NCBI RefSeq assembly: GCF_031458115.1
Contig: NZ_JAVDXV010000006.1
Span: forward strand, 353,252-417,251
Reading direction: 5' to 3'
DNA from: Pelomonas asaccharophilus_A
GTDB lineage: Bacteria > Pseudomonadota > Gammaproteobacteria > Burkholderiales > Burkholderiaceae_C
DNA length: 64,000 bases
The number at the start of each line of letters is the position of its first letter. Positions within the stretch are counted from its first letter, which is position 1. Below the pieces are notes generated by a model, which had not been told where the DNA came from, did no database searches, and was given only the letters and a program-made list of their open reading frames with translations. Below, one piece after another: positions 56,633 to 64,000 of the stretch. The translations under genes and the position numbers were made by a program.

Positions 56633-57559
56633 ATGGCTTCGCTGGACCGTTTTCCGCTGCACTACCTCGCCGCCTTCCGGGCCGCCGCGCAGACCGAGAA
56701 CCTGCGCGCCGCAGCCGAAAGCCTGCACCTGACACACAGCGCGGTCAGCCAGCAGATCCGTGGGCTGGAGACGGCGCTGGGCTTCGAGGTCTTCACGCGC
56801 CAGGGCCGGCGGCTGGTGCTGAACCCGGCTGGCCAGGCGCTGCAGCGCGCGGTGGCCAAGGTGTTCGCCGAGCTTCAGGCCGGCGTGCTGGCCGCCACGC
56901 AGGCGCACGGCAAGACCGCGCAGACGCTGCGCGTGACCGCCCTGCCCTCGTTCGCGCAACGCTGGTTGATGCCCCGGCTGCCCCGCTGGCAGGCCATGCA
57001 GCCCTGCATCTCGCTGGACCTGCACACGTCACACCAGGTGGTGGACCTGGAGCGCGAGGGTTATCACATCGGCCTGCGCGTGGGCCGCGGCCCGTGGTCA
57101 GGCCTGGTCACCGAGCGACTCTTCCATTCACCGCTGATCACCGTGGCTGCGCCGGTGCTGGCGCACAAGCTGATCGGCCAGCCAGTCGCCGCGCTGGTTA
57201 ACGAGCCACTGCTGGGAGACACGGAGGACTGGCAGGAGTGGTTTGCCGGCTTGGGAGTGAAGGCCTCGCCCGTGGTGGTGGCCAGCTTCAACGATGCCGG
57301 CGTGCTGCTGCAGGCCGGCGAGCAAGGCATGGGCGTGGCCCTCGCCCGCGAGCTGCTGGCGGCTGACGCGCTGCTGGACGGCCGGCTGGTGCGCATCCAT
57401 GCCCACATGGTGGATCTGGATGCGGGACGCGACTACCAGATCGTCTACCCCGAAGCGCTACGCGACGACCCGGCCGTGCGGGCTTTCAGCGACTGGCTGC
57501 ACGCCGAGATCGCAGCCCTTCAGCAACGACTCACAGAAACAGCGACTGCAGATCGCTGA
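56633..57559 (+). CDS. LysR-family regulator (GcvA/AmpR-like)
   Basis: Transcription factor of 308 residues with an N-terminal winged HTH ('LPLHYLAAFRAAAQTENLRAAAESLHLTHSAVSQQIRGLE', seen here as 'AAESLHLTHSAVSQQIRGLE') and a C-terminal effector domain. The pattern 'WLMPRLPRW' and 'DLEREGYHIGLRVGRGPW' is of the GcvA/AmpR group. It overlaps hemW by 29 bp tail to tail. Likely regulates itself or the small exported gene. Confidence 0.92.
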   Translation: MASLDRFPLHYLAAFRAAAQTENLRAAAESLHLTHSAVSQQIRGLETALGFEVFTRQGRRLVLNPAGQALQRAVAKVFAELQAGVLAATQAHGKTAQTLRVTALPSFAQRWLMPRLPRWQAMQPCISLDLHTSHQVVDLEREGYHIGLRVGRGPWSGLVTERLFHSPLITVAAPVLAHKLIGQPVAALVNEPLLGDTEDWQEWFAGLGVKASPVVVASFNDAGVLLQAGEQGMGVALARELLAADALLDGRLVRIHAHMVDLDAGRDYQIVYPEALRDDPAVRAFSDWLHAEIAALQQRLTETATADR

Positions 57560-58715
57560 GGAAGTCGAAGCCCCGCGCGGTAGGCTGGATGCGCGCCGGG
57601 TCGGCCTCCAGCAGGCCGCGCGCACGGGCCTCTGCCAGCCCCTTGGCGATGCTGGACGGCGGCAGGCCGGTGCGCTCCAGGAACTGCGTCAGCGTGACGC
57701 CCTCCTTCAGCCGCAGCGCGTTCAGCATGAACTCGAACGGCAGGTCCTTGCGCACCACTTCGTGCTCGTTGCTGACCTTGTTGGCCTGCGCCATGAAGGC
57801 CGCCGGCTCGCGCCAGCGCACCTGGCGCAGCACGCGGTTGGGGAAGGACAGCTTGCTGTGCGCGCCCGCGCCAATGCCGAGGTAGTCGCCGAACTGCCAG
57901 TAGTTCAGGTTGTGCGTGCAGCGGTGGCCGTCGCGCGCGTAGGCCGACACCTCATAACGCTGCAAGCCCGTGGCGCCGGTCTTGGCGGTGATCAGGTCCA
58001 GCATGTCGCTGGCCAGGTCCGGGTCGGGCAGGTGCTCGGGCGTGCGCGTCGCGAACACGGTGTTGGGTTCGATGGTCAGGTGATAGATGGACAGATGCGG
58101 CGGCTTGAAGGCCAGCGCCATGTCCAGCTCAGCAGCCAGATCGGCCAGCGTCTGGCCTGGCAGCGCGTACATCAGGTCCAGGTTCCAGGTGTCGAACGCA
58201 CCCGCCGCCTCGGCCAGTGCCTCGCGCGCCTGCGTCGAACTGTGCACGCGGCCCAGCGTCTTCAGCTGCGCGTCGTCGAAGCTCTGCACGCCCACCGACA
58301 AGCGCGTGACGCCGGCCTGGCGGAAGCCCGCGAAGCGCTCACGCTCGAAGGTGCCGGGGTTGGCCTCCAGCGTGATCTCGCAGCCTGCCTCCAGCGGCAG
58401 CCGCGCGCGGATGTCGGAGATCAGCTGCCCGATCTGCTCGGGGTTGAACAGGCTGGGCGTGCCGCCACCGATGAAGATGCTGACGACCGGCCGGCCCCAG
58501 ATCAGCGGCAGCGCGGCTTCCAGGTCGGCACGCAGCGCGGCGAGATAGGCCTCTGCGGTGTCGAGCGCCAGCGCCCCACCCTTGACCTCGTGCGAGTTGA
58601 AATCGCAGTACGGACATTTGCGCAGGCACCAGGGCAGGTGCACGTAAAGCGCGAGCGGCGGCAGCGCCGGCAGCTGCAGCGTGCCCGGGCGCATCAGATG
58701 CAACAGGTCCGCCAT
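57531..58715 (-). CDS. hemW: Radical SAM haem chaperone HemW
   Basis: Haem chaperone related to coproporphyrinogen oxidase HemN, 394 residues. The radical-SAM cluster is 'CLRKCPYCDFNSHE' (CxxxCxxC), followed by 'FIGGGTPSLF' and the HemN C-terminal region. The extra Cys of true HemN is absent, which fits HemW. It follows rdgB by 1 nt, the common rph-rdgB-hemW order. Confidence 0.94.
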   Translation of the reverse strand: MADLLHLMRPGTLQLPALPPLALYVHLPWCLRKCPYCDFNSHEVKGGALALDTAEAYLAALRADLEAALPLIWGRPVVSIFIGGGTPSLFNPEQIGQLISDIRARLPLEAGCEITLEANPGTFERERFAGFRQAGVTRLSVGVQSFDDAQLKTLGRVHSSTQAREALAEAAGAFDTWNLDLMYALPGQTLADLAAELDMALAFKPPHLSIYHLTIEPNTVFATRTPEHLPDPDLASDMLDLITAKTGATGLQRYEVSAYARDGHRCTHNLNYWQFGDYLGIGAGAHSKLSFPNRVLRQVRWREPAAFMAQANKVSNEHEVVRKDLPFEFMLNALRLKEGVTLTQFLERTGLPPSSIAKGLAEARARGLLEADPARIQPTARGFDFLSDLQSLFL

Positions 58716-58716
58716 G

Positions 58717-59322
58717 TCAGCCGAGGCGCCAGACCTCGCGGAATTGAGCGATCAGCTGGACCGCGGCAAGCGCGCGGTGGCTGTGCCGGTTCTTGACCTC
58801 GGCGCCCAGGCGGGCCACGGTCTGGCCCAACTCGGGAATCTGCATCAGCGGGTCATAGCCGAAGCCACCCTCACCGTCGGGTGAGGTCAGGATCTCGCCC
58901 ATCCAGCGGCCCATCGCGATCAGCGGCTCGGGGTCGTCGGCACTGCGCACGGCCACCAGCGCGCAGACAAAGCGGGCGCGGCGGTCTTTCACATCGGCCA
59001 GCTCGCGCAGCAGGCGCTCGTTGTTGGCGGCATCGCTCTTCTCACCCCCCACGTTCAGCGCGTAGCGCGCCGAGCGCACGCCCGGTGCGCCGCCCAGCGC
59101 ATCGACGCTGATGCCGGAGTCGTCCGCCAGCGCAGGCAGGCCGCTCAGCCTGGCCGCATGCCGTGCCTTGGCCAGCGCGTTCTCGGCAAAGGTGTCGAAC
59201 GGTTCCTCCGCCTCCGGAATGCCCAGGCTGCCCTGCGTCACCAGCTCGATGCCGAGCGGCGCGAACAAGGCCTGCAGCTCGACGAGCTTCTTGGCGTTGT
59301 TGGAGGCCAGAACGAGCTTCAT
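58717..59322 (-). CDS. rdgB: XTP/dITP pyrophosphatase RdgB
   Basis: House-cleaning nucleotide hydrolase, 201 residues, removing dITP and XTP. N-terminal 'LVLASNNAKKLVELQALF', 'ALADDSGISVDALGGAPGVRSARYA' (two segments around the substrate pocket) and 'GFGYDPLMQIPE' identify it. Between rph and hemW on one strand. Confidence 0.96.
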   Translation of the reverse strand: MKLVLASNNAKKLVELQALFAPLGIELVTQGSLGIPEAEEPFDTFAENALAKARHAARLSGLPALADDSGISVDALGGAPGVRSARYALNVGGEKSDAANNERLLRELADVKDRRARFVCALVAVRSADDPEPLIAMGRWMGEILTSPDGEGGFGYDPLMQIPELGQTVARLGAEVKNRHSHRALAAVQLIAQFREVWRLG

Positions 59323-59349
59323 GTCTGCCCCTCGCCCGATGAGTACATC

Positions 59350-59400
59350 GGCCGATCCCCCGAGGGGATAGCCGCTTGCCTGGGGCGGCCCGGCGCTGCG
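59350..59400. repeat. Dispersed intergenic repeat, copy 2 (reverse)
   Basis: Reverse copy of the GCGCCGGGCCGCCCCA..GCAAGC block at 49958-49986, joined to a GATCCCCCGAGGGGAT palindrome. Sits between rph and rdgB, interrupting an otherwise tight operon. Confidence 0.6.
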
Positions 59401-59407
59401 CGGCCTG

Positions 59408-60130
59408 TCATGCGCTCTTTTGCAACGCGATCAGCTCGCGGATGCCCTTGTCGGCGAGGTCCAGCAGCGCGTTCATCTCGTCGCGCGTGAACACCACACC
59501 TTCGGCCGTGCCCTGCAGTTCGACAAAGCCGCCCGAGCCGGTCATGACCACATTCATGTCGGTGTCGCAGGCGGAGTCTTCGGTGTACTCCAGGTCCAGC
59601 AGCGGCACACCGTCGACGATGCCCACCGAGATGGCGGCCACCGAATCCTTGATCGGCGAGCGCGACAGCTTGCTGTCGGCGATGAGCTTGTTGACGGCGT
59701 CCGTCGCGGCAACGAAGGCACCGGTGATGGCCGCCGTGCGCGTGCCGCCGTCGGCCTGCAGCACGTCGCAGTCCAGCGTGATGGTGCGCTCGCCCAGCGC
59801 GGCCAGGTCGAACACCGCGCGCAGCGAGCGGCCGATGAGGCGCTGGATCTCCTGCGTGCGGCCGCTCTGCTTGCCCTTGGCCGCCTCGCGGTCGCTGCGG
59901 GTGTGCGTGGCACGCGGCAGCATGCCGTACTCGGCCGTCACCCAGCCCTCGCCGGAGCCGCGCTTGTGCGGCGGCACGCGCTCTTCGACCGACGCCGTGC
60001 ACAGCACGCGCGTGTCGCCGAACTCGATCAGTACCGAACCCTCGGCATGCACGGTGAAACCGCGGGTGATGCGCACGGGGCGCAATTGATTGGCAGCGCG
60101 GCCTGCGCTGCGCGTGGAGGTCTTGGTCAT
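59408..60130 (-). CDS. rph: Ribonuclease PH
   Basis: Phosphorolytic 3'-5' exoribonuclease for tRNA 3' maturation, 240 residues. 'RPVRITRGFTVHAEGSVLIEFG', 'TAEYGMLPRATHTRSDREA' and 'SGRTQEIQRLIGRSLRA' carry the phosphate and RNA-binding residues; the active-site Asp pair is in 'DSACDTDMNVVM'. Intact, unlike the frameshifted rph of E. coli K-12. Confidence 0.96.
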   Translation of the reverse strand: MTKTSTRSAGRAANQLRPVRITRGFTVHAEGSVLIEFGDTRVLCTASVEERVPPHKRGSGEGWVTAEYGMLPRATHTRSDREAAKGKQSGRTQEIQRLIGRSLRAVFDLAALGERTITLDCDVLQADGGTRTAAITGAFVAATDAVNKLIADSKLSRSPIKDSVAAISVGIVDGVPLLDLEYTEDSACDTDMNVVMTGSGGFVELQGTAEGVVFTRDEMNALLDLADKGIRELIALQKSA

Positions 60131-60142
60131 GGGGAAGAAGAG

Positions 60143-61051
60143 TTAGCGGCGGTTGAGGCCGCGGCCGGACTGGCGGATGACTTCATTGATCTCGCGCACC
60201 GAGCGCTCGATCTCTTCGTCGTCCATCGCGGCAACGAGATCGGCATCGAGCGCCCCCTGGATGGTGGACGCGAAGCCGGAATTGCCGAGGTTCTGCGTGG
60301 TGTCGCCGGCGGGGTCGCCCTCGCCTTCCCACTCGACGGCGAGCACGGTGACGTTGTCGCTGCGGGCACCGCCGCGGCGCAAGGCCTGCTCGACCAGTTC
60401 GGGCACCACTTCGGCGATGGTCTGCTCGCCGAGGTGCTGCACGATCTCGTGGTCCTCGACGCTGCCCCACAGGCCGTCGGAACACAGCAGCAGGCGGTCG
60501 CCCGACTCCATCACCATAGGCCCCTGGCAGTCCACCATGGGCTTGCCGGGGCTGCCCAGGCAAGTGAACAGCACGTTGCGGTTGAAGACCTCGGTGCCAC
60601 GTCCCACGCGGCCCAGGGCCTCCTGCAACTCGGAATAGGAATGGTCGCGCGTGCGGGCGATCAGCTTGCCGGCGCGAACGAGGTACAGGCGCGAGTCTCC
60701 GCAATGCGCCCACCAGGCCTGATTGCCTTGCAGGATGCAGGCGACCACGGTCGTGCGAGGCGTGTCGGACAAGCCCTTGCTCTCGGCATAGCGCAGCAGT
60801 TGCTGGTGCGCGATGACGATGGTTTCCTGCAGGAAGCGCTGGGGGTCGTCCAGCACCGGACGGGCCTCCTGCTGGAACAGCGCGGCCAGCGTCTGCAGCG
60901 CGATCTGCGCAGCGACCTCGCCTTCCGGATGGCCGCCCATGCCGTCGGCCAGCGCGAACAGGCCAGCCTCCCGCGTGAAGCAGTAGCCCATGCGGTCTTC
61001 ATTGGTCTCGCGGCCGCCGCGGCGGCTGACCTGGAAGACGTCGAATCTCAA
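60143..61051 (-). CDS. PP2C-type Ser/Thr phosphatase
   Basis: Metal-dependent protein phosphatase, 302 residues. PP2C motifs: 'RETNEDRMGY', 'ALADGMGGHPEGEVA', 'AHCGDSRLYL', 'LLLCSDGLWG' and 'RSDNVTVLAVE'. About 50 extra residues follow the domain. The likely start is TTG at 61051, overlapping the kinase stop codon (TTGA). Expected to reverse the action of the adjacent kinase. Confidence 0.92.
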   Translation of the reverse strand: MRFDVFQVSRRGGRETNEDRMGYCFTREAGLFALADGMGGHPEGEVAAQIALQTLAALFQQEARPVLDDPQRFLQETIVIAHQQLLRYAESKGLSDTPRTTVVACILQGNQAWWAHCGDSRLYLVRAGKLIARTRDHSYSELQEALGRVGRGTEVFNRNVLFTCLGSPGKPMVDCQGPMVMESGDRLLLCSDGLWGSVEDHEIVQHLGEQTIAEVVPELVEQALRRGGARSDNVTVLAVEWEGEGDPAGDTTQNLGNSGFASTIQGALDADLVAAMDDEEIERSVREINEVIRQSGRGLNRR

Positions 61052-62016
61052 GCCTTGGCTCCGGATTTCAGGTTCTCAAGCTGCAGCTTGAGCCGCTCGC
61101 TGAAAGACAGTTTGGTGTAGCGGCGCTCGGTCTCGCGCGCCAGTTCCTTCTGCAGCGCGAATACGCTTTGTGGGCGTGACAGCGGGTCCAGCGACATGCA
61201 CCACTCGGTCACTTCCAGCAGGTTGTCCGAATAGACATTGCGCAGGCGGGACAGGCTGAGGTTCAGGCGATCCTTCTCGAGGCGCTGAGGCGCGTCGTTG
61301 GGCGGGTAGCCCTGCATGCAGGCGTAGATGCAGGCGCCGATGGCGTAGATGTCGGTCCACGGCCCCAGCGAGCCGTCGCGGCGGTACATCTCCGGCGCGG
61401 CAAAGCCCGGCGTGTACATCGGCCGGATGAAGTTGCCTTCCTTGCTCAGCACTTCGCGCGCGGCGCCGAAGTCCAGCAGCACGGCCTTGTTGTCGTTCGT
61501 GATGAAGATGTTGGCCGGCTTGATGTCCAGGTGCAGCATCTTGTGCTGGTGCACGATGCGCAGGCCGCGCAGGATCTCGTCGAACAGGCTCCGAATGGTG
61601 GACTCGCGGAACACCTTGTCGCGCTTCATGTCGCGCGCGGTCACGATGAAGTCCTGCAGCGTGTCGCCCTGCAGGTAGTTCATGACCATGTACACAGTCT
61701 CGTTCTCGCGCAGGAAGTTCAGCACCGACACGACACTGGGGTGCGAGATCTGGGCGAGCGAGCGGCCTTCCTCGAAGAAGCTCTTCAGCCCCAGCCGGTA
61801 CAGCGGCTGCTTCTCGGGCTTGACGCGCGGCGTCAGCTCCCCAGGGGAGCGCTCGGCCAGCGACGAGGGCAGATATTCCTTCAGCGCGACGAGGTGATGG
61901 TCCGGATCTTCAGCGAGGTAAACCACGCCAAAGCCGCCCGCCGCCAGCCGCTTGATGATCTGATAGCCCCCAACCACCGTGCCTGCGGGCAATGGCGCCG
62001 GCTTCGGCTTGGACAT
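61048..62016 (-). CDS. Ser/Thr protein kinase
   Basis: Cytoplasmic Hanks-type kinase, 322 residues. Gly-rich loop 'LAAGGFGVVYLA', catalytic Lys46 ('VALKEYLP'), 'HLDIKPANI' (162-170) and 'DFGAAREV' (182-189). The residue before the catalytic Asp is Leu, not Arg, so it is a non-RD kinase that may not need activation-loop phosphorylation. No transmembrane sensor follows. ATG at 62016 gives the domain from its start. Coupled to the phosphatase; divergent from yicC. Confidence 0.92.
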   Translation of the reverse strand: MSKPKPAPLPAGTVVGGYQIIKRLAAGGFGVVYLAEDPDHHLVALKEYLPSSLAERSPGELTPRVKPEKQPLYRLGLKSFFEEGRSLAQISHPSVVSVLNFLRENETVYMVMNYLQGDTLQDFIVTARDMKRDKVFRESTIRSLFDEILRGLRIVHQHKMLHLDIKPANIFITNDNKAVLLDFGAAREVLSKEGNFIRPMYTPGFAAPEMYRRDGSLGPWTDIYAIGACIYACMQGYPPNDAPQRLEKDRLNLSLSRLRNVYSDNLLEVTEWCMSLDPLSRPQSVFALQKELARETERRYTKLSFSERLKLQLENLKSGAKA

Positions 62017-62049
62017 AATCGCGTTTTCGTGTCTGTTTTGCGAGTCTTG

Positions 62050-62964
62050 ATGCCAGTCTACAGCATGACCGGGTACGCCAATTCCGTGGCTCAACCCCCT
62101 AAAGCCGAGGACGGCAACCCTGTGGGACAGGCCGCCGTCAGCGTCGAGTTGCGCTCGGTGAACGGCCGCTTCCTGGACCTCAGCATGCGCATGCCGGAAG
62201 AGCTGCGCAGCCTGGAACCTCAGCTGCGCGAACTGATCGCCGCGCGCTTCAAGCGCGGCAAGATCGAGCTGCGCATCAACACCCAACGTGAATCGGAAGG
62301 CAGCTGGCCGCAGCCCCAGCCGGATCAGCTCAACCGCCTCGCCAGCCTGGAAGCCAAGGTGCGCACCTGGCTGCCGCAGGCCGCGCCGCTGTCCGTCCAC
62401 GAGGCCTTGAATTGGTGCAAGAGCGGTGCCGCCGCGCCGGCCCAGCTCGACACCGCGACGCTGGAGGCCGCCAAGGCCTGTGTCGAAGGTCTGGCCGAAG
62501 CCCGCGAGCGCGAGGGCGAGAAGCTGGTGGGCATCCTGATGGAGCGCATCACCCGGCTGCGCGAACTTGCCAGCGAAGCAGAGCCTCTGCTGCCGGCCGT
62601 GGTCGCACGTCAGCAGCAACGCTTTCTGGAGCGCTGGCAGGAGGCGCTGGCCTCCACCGGCGCCGCGTCCAGCGTGCCTCAGGAGGCGCTGCAGGAACGC
62701 GCGCTGAACGAGGCCGCCGCCTTCGCGATCCGCATCGACGTGGCCGAGGAGCTGTCCCGCCTGCGCGCCCACCTGGACGAACTGAGCCGCCTGCTGAAGA
62801 AAGGCGGCGAACTGGGCAAACGGCTGGACTTCCTGATCCAGGAACTGCACCGCGAAGCCAACACCCTGGGCTCCAAGTCCGCGGCGCTGGAGCTGACCAA
62901 CATCTCCGTCGAGATGAAGGTGGCCATCGAGCAGATGCGGGAGCAGGTGCAGAACATTGAGTAG
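62050..62964 (+). CDS. yicC: YicC-family endoribonuclease
   Basis: A 304-residue protein of the YicC/YloC family, shown in E. coli and relatives to be RNA endonucleases. 'MTGYANS' near the start, 'ELRSVNGRFLDLSMRMPEEL', 'KRGKIELRI' and the C-terminal 'FLIQELHREANTLGSKS', 'EMKVAIEQMREQVQNIE' identify it. Usually followed by gmk; here integrase remains follow instead. Confidence 0.95.
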   Translation: MPVYSMTGYANSVAQPPKAEDGNPVGQAAVSVELRSVNGRFLDLSMRMPEELRSLEPQLRELIAARFKRGKIELRINTQRESEGSWPQPQPDQLNRLASLEAKVRTWLPQAAPLSVHEALNWCKSGAAAPAQLDTATLEAAKACVEGLAEAREREGEKLVGILMERITRLRELASEAEPLLPAVVARQQQRFLERWQEALASTGAASSVPQEALQERALNEAAAFAIRIDVAEELSRLRAHLDELSRLLKKGGELGKRLDFLIQELHREANTLGSKSAALELTNISVEMKVAIEQMREQVQNIE

Positions 62965-62966
62965 GT

Positions 62967-62995
62967 TTTTGGGGCGTCCCAGGATGCCCCGAAAA
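62967..62995 (+). terminator. Possible terminator after yicC
   Basis: TTTTTGGGGC and GCCCCGAAAAA form an inverted repeat around a 10-nt loop; no U-run follows on the plus strand beyond it, so strength is uncertain. Confidence 0.4.
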
Positions 62996-63162
62996 ACTCA
63001 ATAACCGACTGATCCATAAGGATTTTCGTATCCCCGACCGTCCCAGGGCGTCGCAGTGAAGCGCGCGCATTCTGTGGGGTTTATTGCGGGGTTTTTTCAG
63101 GATGCGGCGCTCTTGGGCCTTCTCCCAGAAAAAAACCTACAGCTTCATGGAGCAGATGGGAC

Positions 63163-63408
63163 ATGGAAACACAGCAACGACGACCGCTCACGGACCTTGA
63201 GCTCAGGGCTTGGCTCGCGGCCGGCCAGACCGACCGCGGTATCGGCGAAGGGCTCACCTTCGTCGCGAGCGCGGCGGCGGCAATCAAAGGCTAGGCCCCT
63301 TGGATCCTGCGCTTTCGGGTCAACAGCCGGTCGAGAGAAAAAGTCCTGGGCCGCTTTCCCGAGTTGTCGCTTAAGGCGGCGCGTGAGCAGGCACGCAAGG
63401 ATCGCCGG
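63163..63408 (+). pseudogene. N-terminal fragment of a P4-type tyrosine integrase, amber-interrupted
   Basis: From ATG 63163 the frame reads as the DUF4102 domain of P4-type integrases ('RGIGEGLTFVASAAAAIKG', then 'APWILRFRVNSRSREKVLGRFPELSLKAAREQARKD'). A TAG at 63292-63294 stands where a Lys is expected, and homology stops at about 63408. The core-binding and catalytic domains are missing. Confidence 0.75.
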
Positions 63409-63927
63409 AGCGGGTGCACCTCGATCCTTGATCCGCTCGCAGCGTGCCAGCAGCATGGCCGGCGTTATCTCCTCCAGCTTCAGTCGACCAAACTCGTTCG
63501 CCAGATTGCGCACATAAACCGATCTGCGCATCTCCTTCGTCGAGTCGGCAAGGTCTGCCTCAGCGAAGTACTTCGTCGCCCAGGCGCCGAAGGTCAGCGC
63601 CTCGGCCGCCTCCCGACGCTTCTCGCTCTTGGCGCGGGAAGGACTGTTGCCCGCCTGCACTTCCCGCTGAGCACGTGCCTGTAGCTGACGAGCTTCAGCC
63701 AAAGTCACTGGCTGACCATAGGCAAGTTGGTCAGTGTCGCGCGTCTTTCGCGCGCCGAGAGTGGAGTCGTACGTTCCGATGACCAGCGTCTCACGACGGC
63801 CATTCAATCGGTAGTCGAAGCGAAAGCTGATAACGCCAGTGCGCGTGACTGCAGCGTACAGGCCCTGTGCATCTGCAAGCTTGTACACCTTCCCGTGGGG
63901 TTCAGCGTAAGCAGCCAGGGAACACAT
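63409..63927 (-). pseudogene. N-terminal fragment of a second tyrosine integrase
   Basis: Reading leftward from 63927: 'GKVYKLADAQGLYAAVTRTG', 'FDYRLNGRRETLVIGTYDSTLGA', 'VTLAEARQLQARAQREVQAG' and 'FGAWATKYFAEADLADSTKEMRRSV', that is DUF4102 plus the start of the SAM-like core-binding domain. After 'RCERIKDRGA' (about 63410) the frame becomes the complement of the first fragment. The catalytic domain is lost. Different integrase subtype from the plus-strand fragment. Confidence 0.75.
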
Positions 63928-64000
63928 GTTGATCTGACCGTGCCTCGGTAGTGAACATCTGTCCGCTTAGAAGGAGGCGGACACGTGAACACTTATGGGG
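63928..64000. other. Window end, unresolved; small inverted repeat
   Basis: TGTCCGC (63960-63966) and GCGGACA (63977-63983) form a hairpin, and GTGAACA occurs on both sides of it. It may be the edge of an insertion element or of the island, but too little is visible to name it. Confidence 0.25.

Noticed and set aside
63400..63800. Plus-strand open frames opposite the minus-strand integrase fragment
   Set aside because: They are the complement of recognisable DUF4102 sequence and show no domain of their own.

Overview
The window is GC-rich chromosomal DNA of a betaproteobacterium, most likely order Burkholderiales in the Roseateles/Mitsuaria/Pelomonas/Rubrivivax neighbourhood. This rests on recognised gene orders (pst-pho; carA-LysE transporter-carB; surE-pcm-nlpD-rpoS-rlmD; kinase-phosphatase beside yicC) and on protein similarity from memory; no database search was possible.

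Layout of the host part. 1-6300: phosphate operon pstSCAB-phoU-phoB-phoR on the minus strand with a Pho-box-like array ahead of pstS. 6300-18500: housekeeping genes (glmM, folP, ftsH, rlmE, yhbY, greA, carB, a LysE-type exporter, carA, a GlcG/HbpS-like protein). 18500-27900: a BAX-inhibitor-type membrane protein, a secreted GH5 glycosidase, rlmD, the rpoS stationary-phase cluster, a quinone oxidoreductase and a LuxR-type response regulator. 27900-34000: an AhpD-like/AraC divergent pair and a periplasmic copper-handling operon (His/Cys-rich small protein, TolC-like lipoprotein, multicopper oxidase, cupredoxin, CusF-like protein). 34000-37000: tRNA-Ser(CGA), serS, ispH, fkpB.

37021-49957 is the most unusual part. 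radC is split by a prophage of about 12.3 kb whose genes read as a filamentous (inovirus) genome: ssDNA-binding protein, minor coat, major coat with a downstream terminator, a 29-residue membrane peptide, adsorption protein, g6p-like protein, Zot-type assembly ATPase and secretin. It carries a replication initiator of the HUH/two-tyrosine type resembling phage P2 gpA, a large serine recombinase next to the right end, and a translationally coupled minus-strand operon with an AbrB-like protein. The two junctions share a 7-bp in-frame repeat and carry a perfect 19-bp inverted repeat; joining across the 7-bp repeat restores the RadC reading frame there. radC also has an independent 1-nt frameshift upstream.

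49958-62964: an Smr-domain protein, a TonB-like protein, a truncated haemoglobin, FlhG/MinD-like ATPase plus diguanylate cyclase, cheR-cheD-cheB, a LysR regulator, hemW, rdgB, rph, a PP2C phosphatase with a Ser/Thr kinase, and yicC. 62965-64000: remains of two P4-type tyrosine integrases in opposite orientation, the edge of a decayed island lying where gmk would normally follow yicC.
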